This document shows, one piece after another, positions 53,887-62,242 of a stretch of DNA of 64,000 nt. The translations under genes and the position numbers were made by a program. The notes under the pieces were generated by a model. It did no database searches. It was not told the origin of the DNA and saw only the letters and a list, made by a program, of their open reading frames with translations. The stretch covers positions 1-64,000 of the forward strand of contig JANMHB010000141.1 of the NCBI GenBank assembly GCA_031374935.1. Reading direction: 5' to 3'. Position 1 is the stretch's first letter. The number at the start of each line of letters is the position of its first letter. The stretch comes from JACMLX01 sp031374935. GTDB lineage: Bacteria; Gemmatimonadota; Gemmatimonadetes; Gemmatimonadales; Gemmatimonadaceae.

Positions 53887-54528
53887 GTGGCTGAATCGCG
53901 CCTGGGCGCGTCAGCAGCGGTCGCACCCTCCCGCGAGGATGCGACCGCTGCGTCGTCCGGGGCCTTCCGGCAGCTGCTCGACGCGGCGGTCGCGCGAGTC
54001 ATCGCGGCGCTGGCGCATGACCTGCGCAACTCCCTCGGCGTCGTCTCGATGCAGGTCGAGGCGATCGCCGTCCGGGTGCTCTCGCCCGTCACCGAGCTGA
54101 CCAAGATCGAAGGGCACGCCACGGTCGCCGCCGATCACATCGAGAAGCTGGCCGAAATGCTCAATGCGCTGATCGCGTTCGCCCGCGGGCGCACGTCGTC
54201 GGATCTCTCGGTGATCATCGCCGAAGCGGCGGCACTCGTGCCACTGCGACCGGTGATGGTGTCGACGCCACTGGTCGCCGTGGTCGGCCTCGATGCGCTG
54301 CTGGTGCGCGCCGTGGCGCTCGAGGTACTGGTGCTGGCGCTGGCGCAACCTGCGGCGCCGGAATTCCGCGTGACCACGGAGGCCGCCGGCGCCACCCTGG
54401 TCGTGAACACCGGGGCTCCCTTGGTTCCCGATATGGCGCTGGAATGGGTTGTGCAGTTCCATGCCGTGGGTGGTCGACTCGACCCCACACCCGACGGGCT
54501 GCACCTGCACTTCCCGCCGATCAGCTGA
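53887..54528 (+). CDS. Histidine-kinase-like protein lacking a recognisable ATPase domain
   Basis: The 213-residue protein has a HisKA-like H-box, AALAHDLRNSLGVVSM, with His44, followed by a paired helix (HIEKLAEMLNALIAFARG). No N, G1 or G2 boxes of a HATPase_c domain are visible in the remaining 100 residues, where LEVLVLALAQP and VVNTGAPLVPDM are only distantly reminiscent. It starts with GTG at 53887 two bases after the aldolase stop, and is followed three bases later by an NtrC-type regulator. It may be a phosphatase or scaffold partner for that regulator, or a phosphotransfer protein. Confidence 0.65.
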   Translation: MAESRLGASAAVAPSREDATAASSGAFRQLLDAAVARVIAALAHDLRNSLGVVSMQVEAIAVRVLSPVTELTKIEGHATVAADHIEKLAEMLNALIAFARGRTSSDLSVIIAEAAALVPLRPVMVSTPLVAVVGLDALLVRAVALEVLVLALAQPAAPEFRVTTEAAGATLVVNTGAPLVPDMALEWVVQFHAVGGRLDPTPDGLHLHFPPIS

Positions 54529-54531
54529 CTA

Positions 54532-56010
54532 ATGACAACACCCATGGCCAACGCCACGATCCTCATCGCCGACGATGAACCTGCCGTCACCACCCCCCTC
54601 GAAGCGGTGCTGTCGGCCGACGGCTACACCGTGGTGGTCGTCAGCGACGGCAACGCGGCGCTGGCGCGGCTCGAACAGGACGACATCGCGCTCGTCCTGA
54701 CCGACCTCAAGATGCCGGGCCTCGACGGGATGGCACTCCTCGAGGCGGTGCGCACGCGCGACCTGCTGGTGGAATGCATCATCATAACCGGTGAGGCGTC
54801 GGTGGACACCGCCGTCGAGGCCATGCGGCACGGGGCCTACGACTACATCGAAAAGCCACTCACCAAGCAGAAGCTGACGCGCCTGAAGGCGCTGATTCCA
54901 AAGGCGATCGAAAAGGAAGCGACCCGGCGCAAGAATCGCGAACTCTCGTCGCGCATCGAGGGGCTCACCAGTTTTGGTGAACTCATCGGGCAGTCGGAAC
55001 CGATGCGCGAAGTCTATGGCCTGATCGAAGCCGTCGCGCCGACGAACGCGAGTGTGCTCGTGCTGGGCGAAAGCGGCACCGGCAAGGAGCTGGTGGCACG
55101 TGCGCTGCACCAGAAGAGCGATCGGGCCAAGGGGCCGTTTTATGCGCTGAATTGTGCGGCGCTGCCCAAGGAGATCCTCGAGAATGAGCTCTTCGGACAT
55201 GAAAAAGGGGCGTTCACGGGTTCCGTGAACGAAAAGACCGGCGCATTCGAAAATGCCAGCGGCGGTACCCTGTTTCTCGATGAGTTGGCAGAAATGCCGG
55301 TCGACATTCAGGTCAAGCTGTTGCGCGCACTCGAGACGCGGTCCATTCGACGGCTCGGTGGCAAGAAGGAGATTCCGGTCGACATCCGCATCGTGGCGGC
55401 CACCAACAAGGACATCCAGAAGGCGATCGCCGGCAACGAACTTCGCGAGGACCTCTACTACCGGCTTGCCGTGGTGGAGTTCGTGCTGCCGCCGCTCCGC
55501 GAGCGCGGCACGGATATCCTCATCCTCGCCGAGGCGTTCCTGCAGCGCTTCTCGAAGCAGAACGGCAAGCGGCTGACCGGATTCGGCGATGGCGCCCGCG
55601 AATGGATGGCCATGTATCCATGGCCGGGCAACGTGCGCGAGCTCAAGAACGCCATCGAGCGCGCCGTGATTCTGGCCCGCACCAGCGAAGTGAGCGCCAG
55701 CGATCTGCTGCCGCGACACCTCCGCGGCACGGCCGAGAGCCTGGGGCCGGTCACGCTGTCGTTCGGGTCCTCGGTGGCCGACGCCCGCCGGCAGCTCGCA
55801 CTGCGCACCTTTGCCCAGCTCGGTGGCGACGTCCCGAAGGCCGCGGCCATGCTCGGCCTGCAGGAAACGCAACTTCGCGACGAGCTCCTGGCGATGCTGT
55901 CCCTGCCCGATCCGTCAGGAGATGCACTGGCCGACGGGGGGGAGGGCAGTGACCGCGCTGCCGTCCGCCTCGTACGTTCCGATGACGGCAAGGCTGCCCC
56001 CGGACGCTGA
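54532..56010 (+). CDS. Sigma-54-dependent response regulator (NtrC family)
   Basis: The 492-residue protein has a receiver domain (LIADDEPAVTTPLEAVL; phosphoacceptor Asp58 in LTDLKMPG; switch Lys in IEKPLTKQ). An AAA+ domain follows, with Walker A GESGTGKE (179-186), GAFTGS at the sigma-54 contact loop (226-231; usually GAFTGA), Walker B GTLFLDELAEM and WPGNVRELKNA. The C-terminal part is short, with a weak Fis-type helix-turn-helix (GDVPKAAAMLGLQETQL). It likely activates sigma-54 promoters. The adjacent kinase-like gene is probably its partner. Confidence 0.92.
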   Translation: MTTPMANATILIADDEPAVTTPLEAVLSADGYTVVVVSDGNAALARLEQDDIALVLTDLKMPGLDGMALLEAVRTRDLLVECIIITGEASVDTAVEAMRHGAYDYIEKPLTKQKLTRLKALIPKAIEKEATRRKNRELSSRIEGLTSFGELIGQSEPMREVYGLIEAVAPTNASVLVLGESGTGKELVARALHQKSDRAKGPFYALNCAALPKEILENELFGHEKGAFTGSVNEKTGAFENASGGTLFLDELAEMPVDIQVKLLRALETRSIRRLGGKKEIPVDIRIVAATNKDIQKAIAGNELREDLYYRLAVVEFVLPPLRERGTDILILAEAFLQRFSKQNGKRLTGFGDGAREWMAMYPWPGNVRELKNAIERAVILARTSEVSASDLLPRHLRGTAESLGPVTLSFGSSVADARRQLALRTFAQLGGDVPKAAAMLGLQETQLRDELLAMLSLPDPSGDALADGGEGSDRAAVRLVRSDDGKAAPGR

Positions 56011-56053
56011 GGTTCTGGCGGGCGCTGGCCGTATCCATTCACTCATCCGCCGA

Positions 56054-56476
56054 ATGCCGCGCCGAGATCTGGACGACGACGAGCAGATCATTGTCATCGA
56101 AGAGAGCGACTCCTCTGGAATCGCAACCTTTCTGCTCGGCGCGGCCATCGGCGCCGGACTTGCGCTGATCTTCGCGCCACAGACCGGGGCGGAGACGCGC
56201 CAGTCCATCCGGCGTGGGGCGAAGAAGGCCGGCGAAGCGACCCGGCGGGCCGGCGAGAAGGTGAGCGATGCACTGACGCAGGCGAAGGCCGATCTGGAGT
56301 CGCGCATCGACACGGCGAAATCCTCCCTCGACCTCAAGAAGGTGCAGGTCTCGCGTGCGGTCGATGCGGGTCGCGAGGCAGCGAAGGCCGCCCGGGACGA
56401 ACTCGAGCGCCGCATGGCCGAGCAACGGACTGCCGACGCCTCCCGCACCCGCGAGCAGGACAACGGCGCGGCGTAG
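56054..56476 (+). CDS. YtxH domain protein
   Basis: The 140-residue protein has one N-terminal hydrophobic segment (GIATFLLGAAIGAGLALIFA) followed by PQTGAETRQSIRRGAKKAG. It then has a long charged coil-like tail with repeated Ala/Arg/Glu/Lys, the pattern of YtxH/general stress-type membrane-anchored proteins. The ATG at 56054 is the best fit. It ends two bases before the convergent zinc-ribbon gene. Confidence 0.75.
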   Translation: MPRRDLDDDEQIIVIEESDSSGIATFLLGAAIGAGLALIFAPQTGAETRQSIRRGAKKAGEATRRAGEKVSDALTQAKADLESRIDTAKSSLDLKKVQVSRAVDAGREAAKAARDELERRMAEQRTADASRTREQDNGAA

Positions 56477-56478
56477 GG

Positions 56479-57555
56479 TCAGGCGGGCGCTGCGCGCGCC
56501 GTTGCAGCGCCGTCGCCGCGGCCCGCCGTGACGCCGCACGACGGGCAATACTGGAAGAACGCATTCTTTCGCGTGTCGCAGGCGCCGCACGTGTCGTACA
56601 GCTTCATGCCGCAATGGACACAAAAATTCGTCGAGGCGTTCGGGCCGCCCGCAATGGCCCGCTCACACCCCGGACACATGCCGGCGCTCATCTTCCGGAG
56701 CGCGTCCTCGTAGCCGAGTGACTGGCGGCGCTCGGTCTCGGTCTGTTGCTCGACGACCTGGCGTTTCGCCACGTACTGCTGCATCGCCCGGATCACGTAG
56801 TGGCCAGCGATCAGCGTCAGCACGATGCCCACGATGTAGCGCACGTAGCCGCCATAACTCGGAAGGTACGGCACCAGTTCGACGAAGAACGCGAACGCAG
56901 CGAACCCCACGAACCCGCGCGCCAGCGGCCAGTACTGGCTCTTGCGCTTCTTCGCCAGCAGCCAGATGCCGATCAGCAGCAGCGGCAGGGTGAGCGCCAG
57001 CCGGACGCCGAACACCTTCAATTCGCGCTGAAACAGCGCCCGGTTGTAGCGAGGCACCGCGTCGCTGCGCAGCACCGCTTCCGCCGCTTGCAGACTGTCG
57101 AGCGCCTGCATGATCACCAGGCGTCGGGCGTCCTGCACCTCCACCATCTTCTGTGCTGCCGCCTGCTGCGCCAGCAGGCCCTCGAGTTCGCGGGTCTTGG
57201 CGATGCCCTCCGGGTCCTGGGCCGGATTGCTGGTTGCGGTACGCGTGGCGCGCCAGTTTTCGTAAGCCTGTTTCCGGTTGTCGATCGTCGTGCCACTCGA
57301 ATCGACGATCAGTGCGGCGGTACTGCGTCGGTTGTCCACCGACTTCACCTCATCGCGGAGCGCGCTGGTTCGGACGCGCAACGGGATCAGCTTCTCCTGA
57401 TCCATGAACTGATCGGCGGACAGCGACTGATCAACGCCCGGCAATTCGCCGACGATCTTCCCACCGAGGCCGATCAGGAAGCCAGCGAACACCAGTGACA
57501 CTGCCCACATCGCGATCGAAAACAGTCGCTCGGGGACGCGCAGACTCTTGAGCAT
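56479..57555 (-). CDS. Membrane protein with C-terminal zinc ribbons
   Basis: The 358-residue protein has one N-terminal helix, a long coiled-coil-like periplasmic-type stretch and two to three central transmembrane segments (LALTLPLLLIGIWLL; GFVGFAAFAFFVELVPYL; YIVGIVLTLIAGHYVI). It ends with four CxxC pairs: MCPGCE, FCVHCG, TCGACD and YCPSCG. These resemble zinc-ribbon modules of small membrane proteins of unknown role. The ATG at 57555 is chosen; the TerB/DUF697 gene starts upstream on the same strand. Confidence 0.65.
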   Translation of the reverse strand: MLKSLRVPERLFSIAMWAVSLVFAGFLIGLGGKIVGELPGVDQSLSADQFMDQEKLIPLRVRTSALRDEVKSVDNRRSTAALIVDSSGTTIDNRKQAYENWRATRTATSNPAQDPEGIAKTRELEGLLAQQAAAQKMVEVQDARRLVIMQALDSLQAAEAVLRSDAVPRYNRALFQRELKVFGVRLALTLPLLLIGIWLLAKKRKSQYWPLARGFVGFAAFAFFVELVPYLPSYGGYVRYIVGIVLTLIAGHYVIRAMQQYVAKRQVVEQQTETERRQSLGYEDALRKMSAGMCPGCERAIAGGPNASTNFCVHCGMKLYDTCGACDTRKNAFFQYCPSCGVTAGRGDGAATARAAPA

Positions 57556-57582
57556 GTCGGGGAGCTGGGGAAGAACAGGCGC

Positions 57583-58512
57583 TCAGCGGCCGCGCAGTGT
57601 ACCGAGTACCGACTGCAGATTGGTCCCTCGCGCAACACTCTGCACGCGGTCCTGCACTTTCGGGAACAGCGTTTCGGCTTCCTGCTGAAAACGGGTGAAC
57701 AGCGCCTTCATGTCGGCGGTCGAGAGCGCCCGACCCTGCGCATAATACTGCGCCGCCGCGTGCCCGAGGGCATACGTCGCCGTGAAGCTCACGGCGGCTC
57801 CCGCGGCCATGCCGGTGGCGCCGCCAAGCATGCTGCCCAGCACTCCGCCGGCCAGACGACCGAACGTCTTGCGCACCAGACTCTCCATCAGCTGCGCCGC
57901 GGCGCCAAGCCCGAAGGTGGCGGCCAGATCCTTCACCTGTGACGCATCGAGCTGCTGGCCATGCCGCTGGCCGATGGTGTAGACCATGCGCAGTTGCAGC
58001 GGCAGGATCGCCATGTTCGACAGGCGATCCGGGAGCAGCTCCATCGCCGCCGTCAATATGGCCTGATCGAGAATCAAGGCATCCAGTTCCCCCGGCGCCG
58101 GCGGCTGCGCGACCGCCGTCGATGGTACCGGCGGATGCTGGATGCTGCCGGTGAGCACCGCCACCGACGCAATCGCCGAGATCTCGCCCGTCGTCACCGC
58201 CGCGTCGATCGTCGATGACAGTCGCTGCAGGAAATCCACTTCCTTCGCGCCGGCCACGCCGTCGGCGTTACAGACGGCCACCGCAATCTCGTACGCGGCA
58301 CGGCGCGCATCGTTGCTCGACAACGACGCAGCCAGCGCCCTCACGTCATCCGATGACGTCGCCGCGCGCTGCACGATCGCCTCGGCATTGGCAAGCCCGA
58401 GACGCGTCGCCGCGGCCGCGATCTGGCCGAGTTCCGCAGCACTCCGCGTGCCATCGGCCACGGCCGCCTGCGCGGCGATCGTGATGATGATCTCAGCGTC
58501 CGTCTGTGTCAT
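57583..58512 (-). CDS. TerB-like / DUF697 domain protein
   Basis: The 309-residue protein has an N-terminal all-helical TerB-like region (IIITIAAQAAVADG, AVCNADGVAGAKEVDFL) and a C-terminal DUF697-type region (ILPLQLRMVYTIGQRHG, LAATFGLGAAAQLMES, GGVLGSMLGGATGMAAGA). The latter has two hydrophobic helices and is often fused or linked to small GTPases. No GTPase domain is present. It and the zinc-ribbon gene 27 bases downstream are probably cotranscribed. Confidence 0.72.
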   Translation of the reverse strand: MTQTDAEIIITIAAQAAVADGTRSAAELGQIAAAATRLGLANAEAIVQRAATSSDDVRALAASLSSNDARRAAYEIAVAVCNADGVAGAKEVDFLQRLSSTIDAAVTTGEISAIASVAVLTGSIQHPPVPSTAVAQPPAPGELDALILDQAILTAAMELLPDRLSNMAILPLQLRMVYTIGQRHGQQLDASQVKDLAATFGLGAAAQLMESLVRKTFGRLAGGVLGSMLGGATGMAAGAAVSFTATYALGHAAAQYYAQGRALSTADMKALFTRFQQEAETLFPKVQDRVQSVARGTNLQSVLGTLRGR

Positions 58513-58560
58513 GTGTACGTCCGGTGCGGGAAGGTCGAACGGGAAGCAACGGTCTCGCGA

Positions 58561-59223
58561 CTATCGTGTCGCCTCCATGTCGCAGCGCGGTGCCCCACGC
58601 TTCGCCGCTTCGAGCATCTCCACCAACTCCGTCGTGACGCTGACACCTCGGTCCTGCGCGTAGAACCTGTTGCGATACGCGTGCAACGAGTCAGCGCTCA
58701 CGATGGTGCGATTGGCATGGTTCCACTGTCGCAACGGCGCCGGCAGCTCCACCAGGCATCCGACGTCACGGCCGGTCTCATCGAGCAACACCAGTGTCGG
58801 TGTGGCCGTGCGGCCGTCCAGCGAGCGATGCGACTCCTGCACCACCTTGCCTTCGGTTGGCAACACGATCCGGAGCGACAAGCCGGGCACCGAATCGGCG
58901 AGGCGGGCGGCATACGGCACCGAATTCATCGAATCCCCACAGCGGTCGATCGCCACCACCAGCAGCTGCCAGATGCCGCCGACCGCCCGCGCACGAGTCA
59001 GCAAGGCAGGAGTGATCTCGGCCTCCCGCTGCAGTCGCAGCCACCCGTCGCGCCGGGCGCTCGCCTTCTCGACGAACTCGCCGAACGTCTGTCCGCGATC
59101 GAACAGGGTCCGCAGCACGCTGTCGCTGACCGCGCCGATCGGTATGCGCGGCAACGCAGCCGGGAGCGGACGCGCTGCTGGGTGACAGGTCGCGAGGGTG
59201 GCGAGGAGGGCCGTGACGAGCAT
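58561..59223 (-). CDS. Thioredoxin-like family protein
   Basis: The 220-residue protein has a short N-terminal signal, LVTALLATLATC, that may be a lipobox. It has the motif WQLLVVAIDRCGDSMNSVPY typical of thioredoxin-like proteins of the thioredoxin_9 type, where the usual CxxC is CGDS with a single Cys. The TPTLVLLDETGRDVG segment matches the TlpA-like cis-Pro region. The catalytic dithiol is missing, so it would act with single-Cys chemistry or as a binder. The gene stands alone between the TerB/DUF697 and DoxX genes. Confidence 0.7.
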   Translation of the reverse strand: MLVTALLATLATCHPAARPLPAALPRIPIGAVSDSVLRTLFDRGQTFGEFVEKASARRDGWLRLQREAEITPALLTRARAVGGIWQLLVVAIDRCGDSMNSVPYAARLADSVPGLSLRIVLPTEGKVVQESHRSLDGRTATPTLVLLDETGRDVGCLVELPAPLRQWNHANRTIVSADSLHAYRNRFYAQDRGVSVTTELVEMLEAAKRGAPRCDMEATR

Positions 59224-59253
59224 CGCAGCGGGGCTTGAAGGAAAGGTGTGCGC

Positions 59254-59634
59254 CTAGCGGGAAAGATCGTGCCCGGACTGCGACACGCGCCACACCCAGA
59301 ACATCAGCAGCGGCTGCAGCGGGAGTCGAAGCCAGCAGGCCGCCTGAAAGAACGGACTGGCTCCGCGCACCCGCGCCAGGCGAAGCATCTCGACGTTGGC
59401 TGGCAGCACGGCCGCCAGAAGCAGAATGAGTCCGATCGCTGCCGCCACCCGGGTCGCGGGCACCAGCAGCCCAAGGCCGCCCAGCACTTCAAAGGCACCA
59501 CTCACATACACCAGCAGTAGCGGGCTCGGCAGCCAGCGCGGCATGATGGCAACAAAGAACGACGGCATCGCAAAGTGCAGTACACCCGTCACGATGAAGC
59601 CGGCAGCGGTGAGATTCAGGCCAATGTTTGCCAC
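59254..59634 (-). CDS. DoxX-like membrane protein
   Basis: The 126-residue protein has four hydrophobic helices: LNLTAAGFIVTGVLHF, LLLVYVSGAFEVLGGLGLLV, AAAIGLILLLAAVLPANVEM and LRLPLQPLLMFWVWRV. This is the DoxX/SURF4-like arrangement. The GTG at 59634 is preferred because AAGGAG lies a few bases upstream on the reverse strand; a GTG at 59694 adds 20 residues. DoxX members are poorly characterised quinone- or redox-associated proteins. Confidence 0.75.
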   Translation of the reverse strand: MANIGLNLTAAGFIVTGVLHFAMPSFFVAIMPRWLPSPLLLVYVSGAFEVLGGLGLLVPATRVAAAIGLILLLAAVLPANVEMLRLARVRGASPFFQAACWLRLPLQPLLMFWVWRVSQSGHDLSR

Positions 59635-59905
59635 GCCACTCCTTGACCACGATCCATCAATCCGGCCCCGAATCTGTTTCGTGTGAGATACCACCTGCCG
59701 TAAATTGTATCAGGAGCGGCTGTCGAGCACTCGACGGCCAGGATCTGGAGACATTGGAGATGGCTCCGACACCTTGGACCCAGCCGCTGCGCACAGCCAT
59801 GTCGCGCAGCGGTCAGTCCCTGCGTCGCGCTGCACCCATGCCTTCCGCCCCCCGATCACGCCCAATGCCCACACCGAGCCGAACAGCGCTGCAACACGGG
59901 TCGAC

Positions 59906-60880
59906 GTGAGTCGCAGCCGACACAAGCCGCCGCGCAAGCCCGCCGGCACGCCAGTCCGACCGCAACGCGATGGCATCGCGCAGCTCATCACGAAACACCC
60001 GGCATCGCCGCTTTCCATCGTACGGAGTTTCTCCGCCCAGGTCTGGAAGAGCCTCGGAGATGACGACGTCATGTTTCTCGCGTCCGGCGTCTCGTTCAAC
60101 CTGCTGTTGGCGGTCGTGCCGTTCGTGTTGCTGCTGGCGTCGGTGTCGACAGTCTTCCTTGGCAGTACCCCCGACGCGGCCGCTGACGTGGCGCTCCGAT
60201 TCCTCGATCGGCTCCTGCCCTCGAAAAACTGGAGTGAAGGCGATCATGTGCGTGAGACCATGCGCGAGATCGCCCGTGTCAGCCCTGCCGTCACACTTTA
60301 TTCGGCGATCGGCTTTCTCTGGTTCTCGACGCGGGTGTTCAGTTCGATGCGCAGCGTCTTCCAGCGCACCTTCGATGTCCCGAATGAACGAGGCATCCTG
60401 CACGGCAAGCTGTTCGACGTCGCCTGTTCGCTCCTCGCTGCCATCGGGATCACCGTCTACGGATCGCTCAGCGCCTACTTGCTCGCCGCCACCACCCGCG
60501 GTGTGGCGCTGCTGACGCATCTCGGCGTGCGTGAAGGGGTGATGGGACCGCTCGAATACACCTTGGGTCGCGCAATCGCCTTTCTGCTGGTGGTGATCCT
60601 CTGTTTCGCCGCCTACCGGCTGGTGCCCAACCGACCGATTCCCTCCCGCACGGCGTGGGTCGGCTCGATCACCACCAGCCTGCTCTTCGAACTGGCGCGG
60701 ATCGGTTTCGGTCAGTACGTGAAGGCCTTCGCCCCCAGTTCGCTCTACACCGGCGCGATCGCGACGCTGGTGGTGGTCACGCTCTGGACCTATTACGCCT
60801 CGCTGATCTTCATCATCGGCGCCGAGGTGGCGCAAGTGGTGGAGCTCCGACGTCATCCGAACATACAGCCCAAGAAATGA
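59906..60880 (+). CDS. YihY/BrkB family membrane protein
   Basis: The 325-residue protein has six hydrophobic helices with the family signature DDDVMFLASGVSFNLLLAVV, then FSSMRSVFQRTFDV and TLWTYYASLIFIIGAEVAQV. YihY/BrkB (formerly annotated ribonuclease BN) has no proven function. The GTG at 59906 is chosen because the upstream frame (to 59705) is low-complexity; the start is uncertain. Its stop overlaps the next gene (ATGA at 60877-60880). Confidence 0.85.
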   Translation: MSRSRHKPPRKPAGTPVRPQRDGIAQLITKHPASPLSIVRSFSAQVWKSLGDDDVMFLASGVSFNLLLAVVPFVLLLASVSTVFLGSTPDAAADVALRFLDRLLPSKNWSEGDHVRETMREIARVSPAVTLYSAIGFLWFSTRVFSSMRSVFQRTFDVPNERGILHGKLFDVACSLLAAIGITVYGSLSAYLLAATTRGVALLTHLGVREGVMGPLEYTLGRAIAFLLVVILCFAAYRLVPNRPIPSRTAWVGSITTSLLFELARIGFGQYVKAFAPSSLYTGAIATLVVVTLWTYYASLIFIIGAEVAQVVELRRHPNIQPKK

Positions 60881-61896
60881 TCGACCTCCGAAGCGATACC
60901 GTCACGCGGCCCACGCCAGCCATGCGGTTGGCCATGGCCAATGCCGATGTGGGCGACGATGTGCTGGATGGCGATCCGACCACCATCGCGCTGGAGACTG
61001 CCGTCGCGGCACTGCTCGGCAAGGAGGCCGCGCTCTTCTTCCCCAGTGGGACCATGGCGAACCAGACGGCGCTCTGGCTGCAGGCGCAGTCGGGAACCGA
61101 GGTGCTCTGCGACGCCCGGTCGCACCTTTACGACTGGGAAGAGGCGGGTGCCGCGGCGCTGCGTGGCGCACAGTTGCGGCCCGTGACACCGCGCGGTCCG
61201 ACACTGCGCGCCGCCGACGTGGTGCAAGGCTTTCGCCGTCCGTCCCGCTACGCGCCGCGCGCATCGCTCCTCTGGCTCGAGAACACCCACAACGGTGCCG
61301 GCGGTGTGATCACGCCGCTGCATGAACTGGTTGCACTGGCTGACGTCGGCCGCGGTGCCGGGCTCGCAGTGCACATGGACGGGGCGCGGCTCTGGAACGC
61401 GCATGTTGCCACCGGGGTGGCCCTGGCCGACATCGCCCGGCCCGTCGATACCGTGATGGTGAGCTTTTCCAAGGGGCTCGGCGCGCCGGTCGGCGCCGCG
61501 CTGGCGGGGCCACGGTCGCTGATCGATGAGGCGTGGCGAGTGCGCAAGCGTTTCGGTGGCGGCATGCGACAGTCGGGAATCCTTGCAGCTGGAGCGCACT
61601 ATGGGCTGCAGCACCAGCTGGCGCGATTGCACGTGGACCATGCGAATGCCACAGCTTTTGCTGCCGTCGTCAACGGTGCCGGTGGCGCGAAGCCCGTCAC
61701 ACCAGACACCAACATCGTCATGATCGACCTTCGTTCGGGACAGCAGGCCGACTCGGTCGTAGCGGCGGCCAGGGCGCAGGGGGTCGCGGTGTCGGCCTGG
61801 TCGGCAACCCGCATCCGCGCGGTTTTCCATCTCGATGTTTCGGCCGAGGAAACCACCCGCGCCGCTCAGATCGTGGCATCGGCGCTGGCGCAGTGA
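60877..61896 (+). CDS. ltaE: Low-specificity L-threonine aldolase
   Basis: This PLP enzyme converts L-threonine or L-allo-threonine to glycine and acetaldehyde. The 339-residue protein has the N-terminal IDLRSDTVTRPTPAMR, DDPTTI-like DGDPTTIALE, FPSGTMANQTAL, LENTHNGAGG, MDGARLWNA and the PLP-Lys motif SFSKGLGAPVGAAL (Lys199). It overlaps the YihY stop by four bases, so the pair is coupled. The short downstream gap leads to the SRP RNA gene. Confidence 0.93.
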   Translation: MIDLRSDTVTRPTPAMRLAMANADVGDDVLDGDPTTIALETAVAALLGKEAALFFPSGTMANQTALWLQAQSGTEVLCDARSHLYDWEEAGAAALRGAQLRPVTPRGPTLRAADVVQGFRRPSRYAPRASLLWLENTHNGAGGVITPLHELVALADVGRGAGLAVHMDGARLWNAHVATGVALADIARPVDTVMVSFSKGLGAPVGAALAGPRSLIDEAWRVRKRFGGGMRQSGILAAGAHYGLQHQLARLHVDHANATAFAAVVNGAGGAKPVTPDTNIVMIDLRSGQQADSVVAAARAQGVAVSAWSATRIRAVFHLDVSAEETTRAAQIVASALAQ

Positions 61897-61937
61897 GCGT
61901 CGTGCGCCTCTGCCCGTGCTTGCGCGCGCGGGTCCAC

Positions 61938-61966
61938 TCGACGCGCGCGCTCGCGCGCGCTAGATT
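61938..61966 (+). promoter_or_regulatory. Promoter candidate for SRP RNA
   Basis: TCGACG (61938-61943) and TAGATT (61961-61966) are separated by exactly 17 bases and match the sigma-70 -35 and -10 consensus at four of six positions each. The predicted start falls at about 61973-61974, exactly where the SRP RNA helix begins. The spacer is almost pure GC alternation. Confidence 0.5.
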
Positions 61967-61973
61967 AATTCTT

Positions 61974-62070
61974 GCTCCAGGTCCCGGAGGGCGTAGGCCC
62001 GCTAACCGCGTCAGGATCGAAAGGTAGCAGCGCCGTGTGGTGTCTTGCGTTGCTCCGTCAGGCCTGGAGT
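61974..62070 (+). ncRNA. ffs: Signal recognition particle RNA (4.5S type)
   Basis: CTCCAGG (61975-61981) pairs with CCTGGAG (62063-62069), closing a ~97-base rod. The conserved apical hairpin with the Ffh-binding loops reads GTCAGG-atcgaaaggt-AGCAGC at 62010-62031, with a GAAA tetraloop in place of the usual GGAA. The position directly before dnaX is a known arrangement in many bacteria. The function is to bind Ffh and target nascent membrane proteins. Confidence 0.93.
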
Positions 62071-62242
62071 ATCGCGCGGCTGTTCGATCGTCCGGTATCG
62101 GACGGCGACGCCGCGCGAGCCGTTTCTGCCATTGCGTTCGTGCACATTGCAGGTGTGGACTGTCGTCGGGCGCGCCGTGCGCCGTCGGATCGACCGCGCC
62201 GCGTCGACTGACCTTTGCGCCCCCCGGGAGGATTCCCAGCCC

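Noticed and set aside
61897..61960. Run of alternating CG as an intrinsic terminator of the threonine aldolase gene
   Set aside because: Self-complementary arms exist but no T-run follows before the SRP promoter; kept only as a note on unusual sequence.
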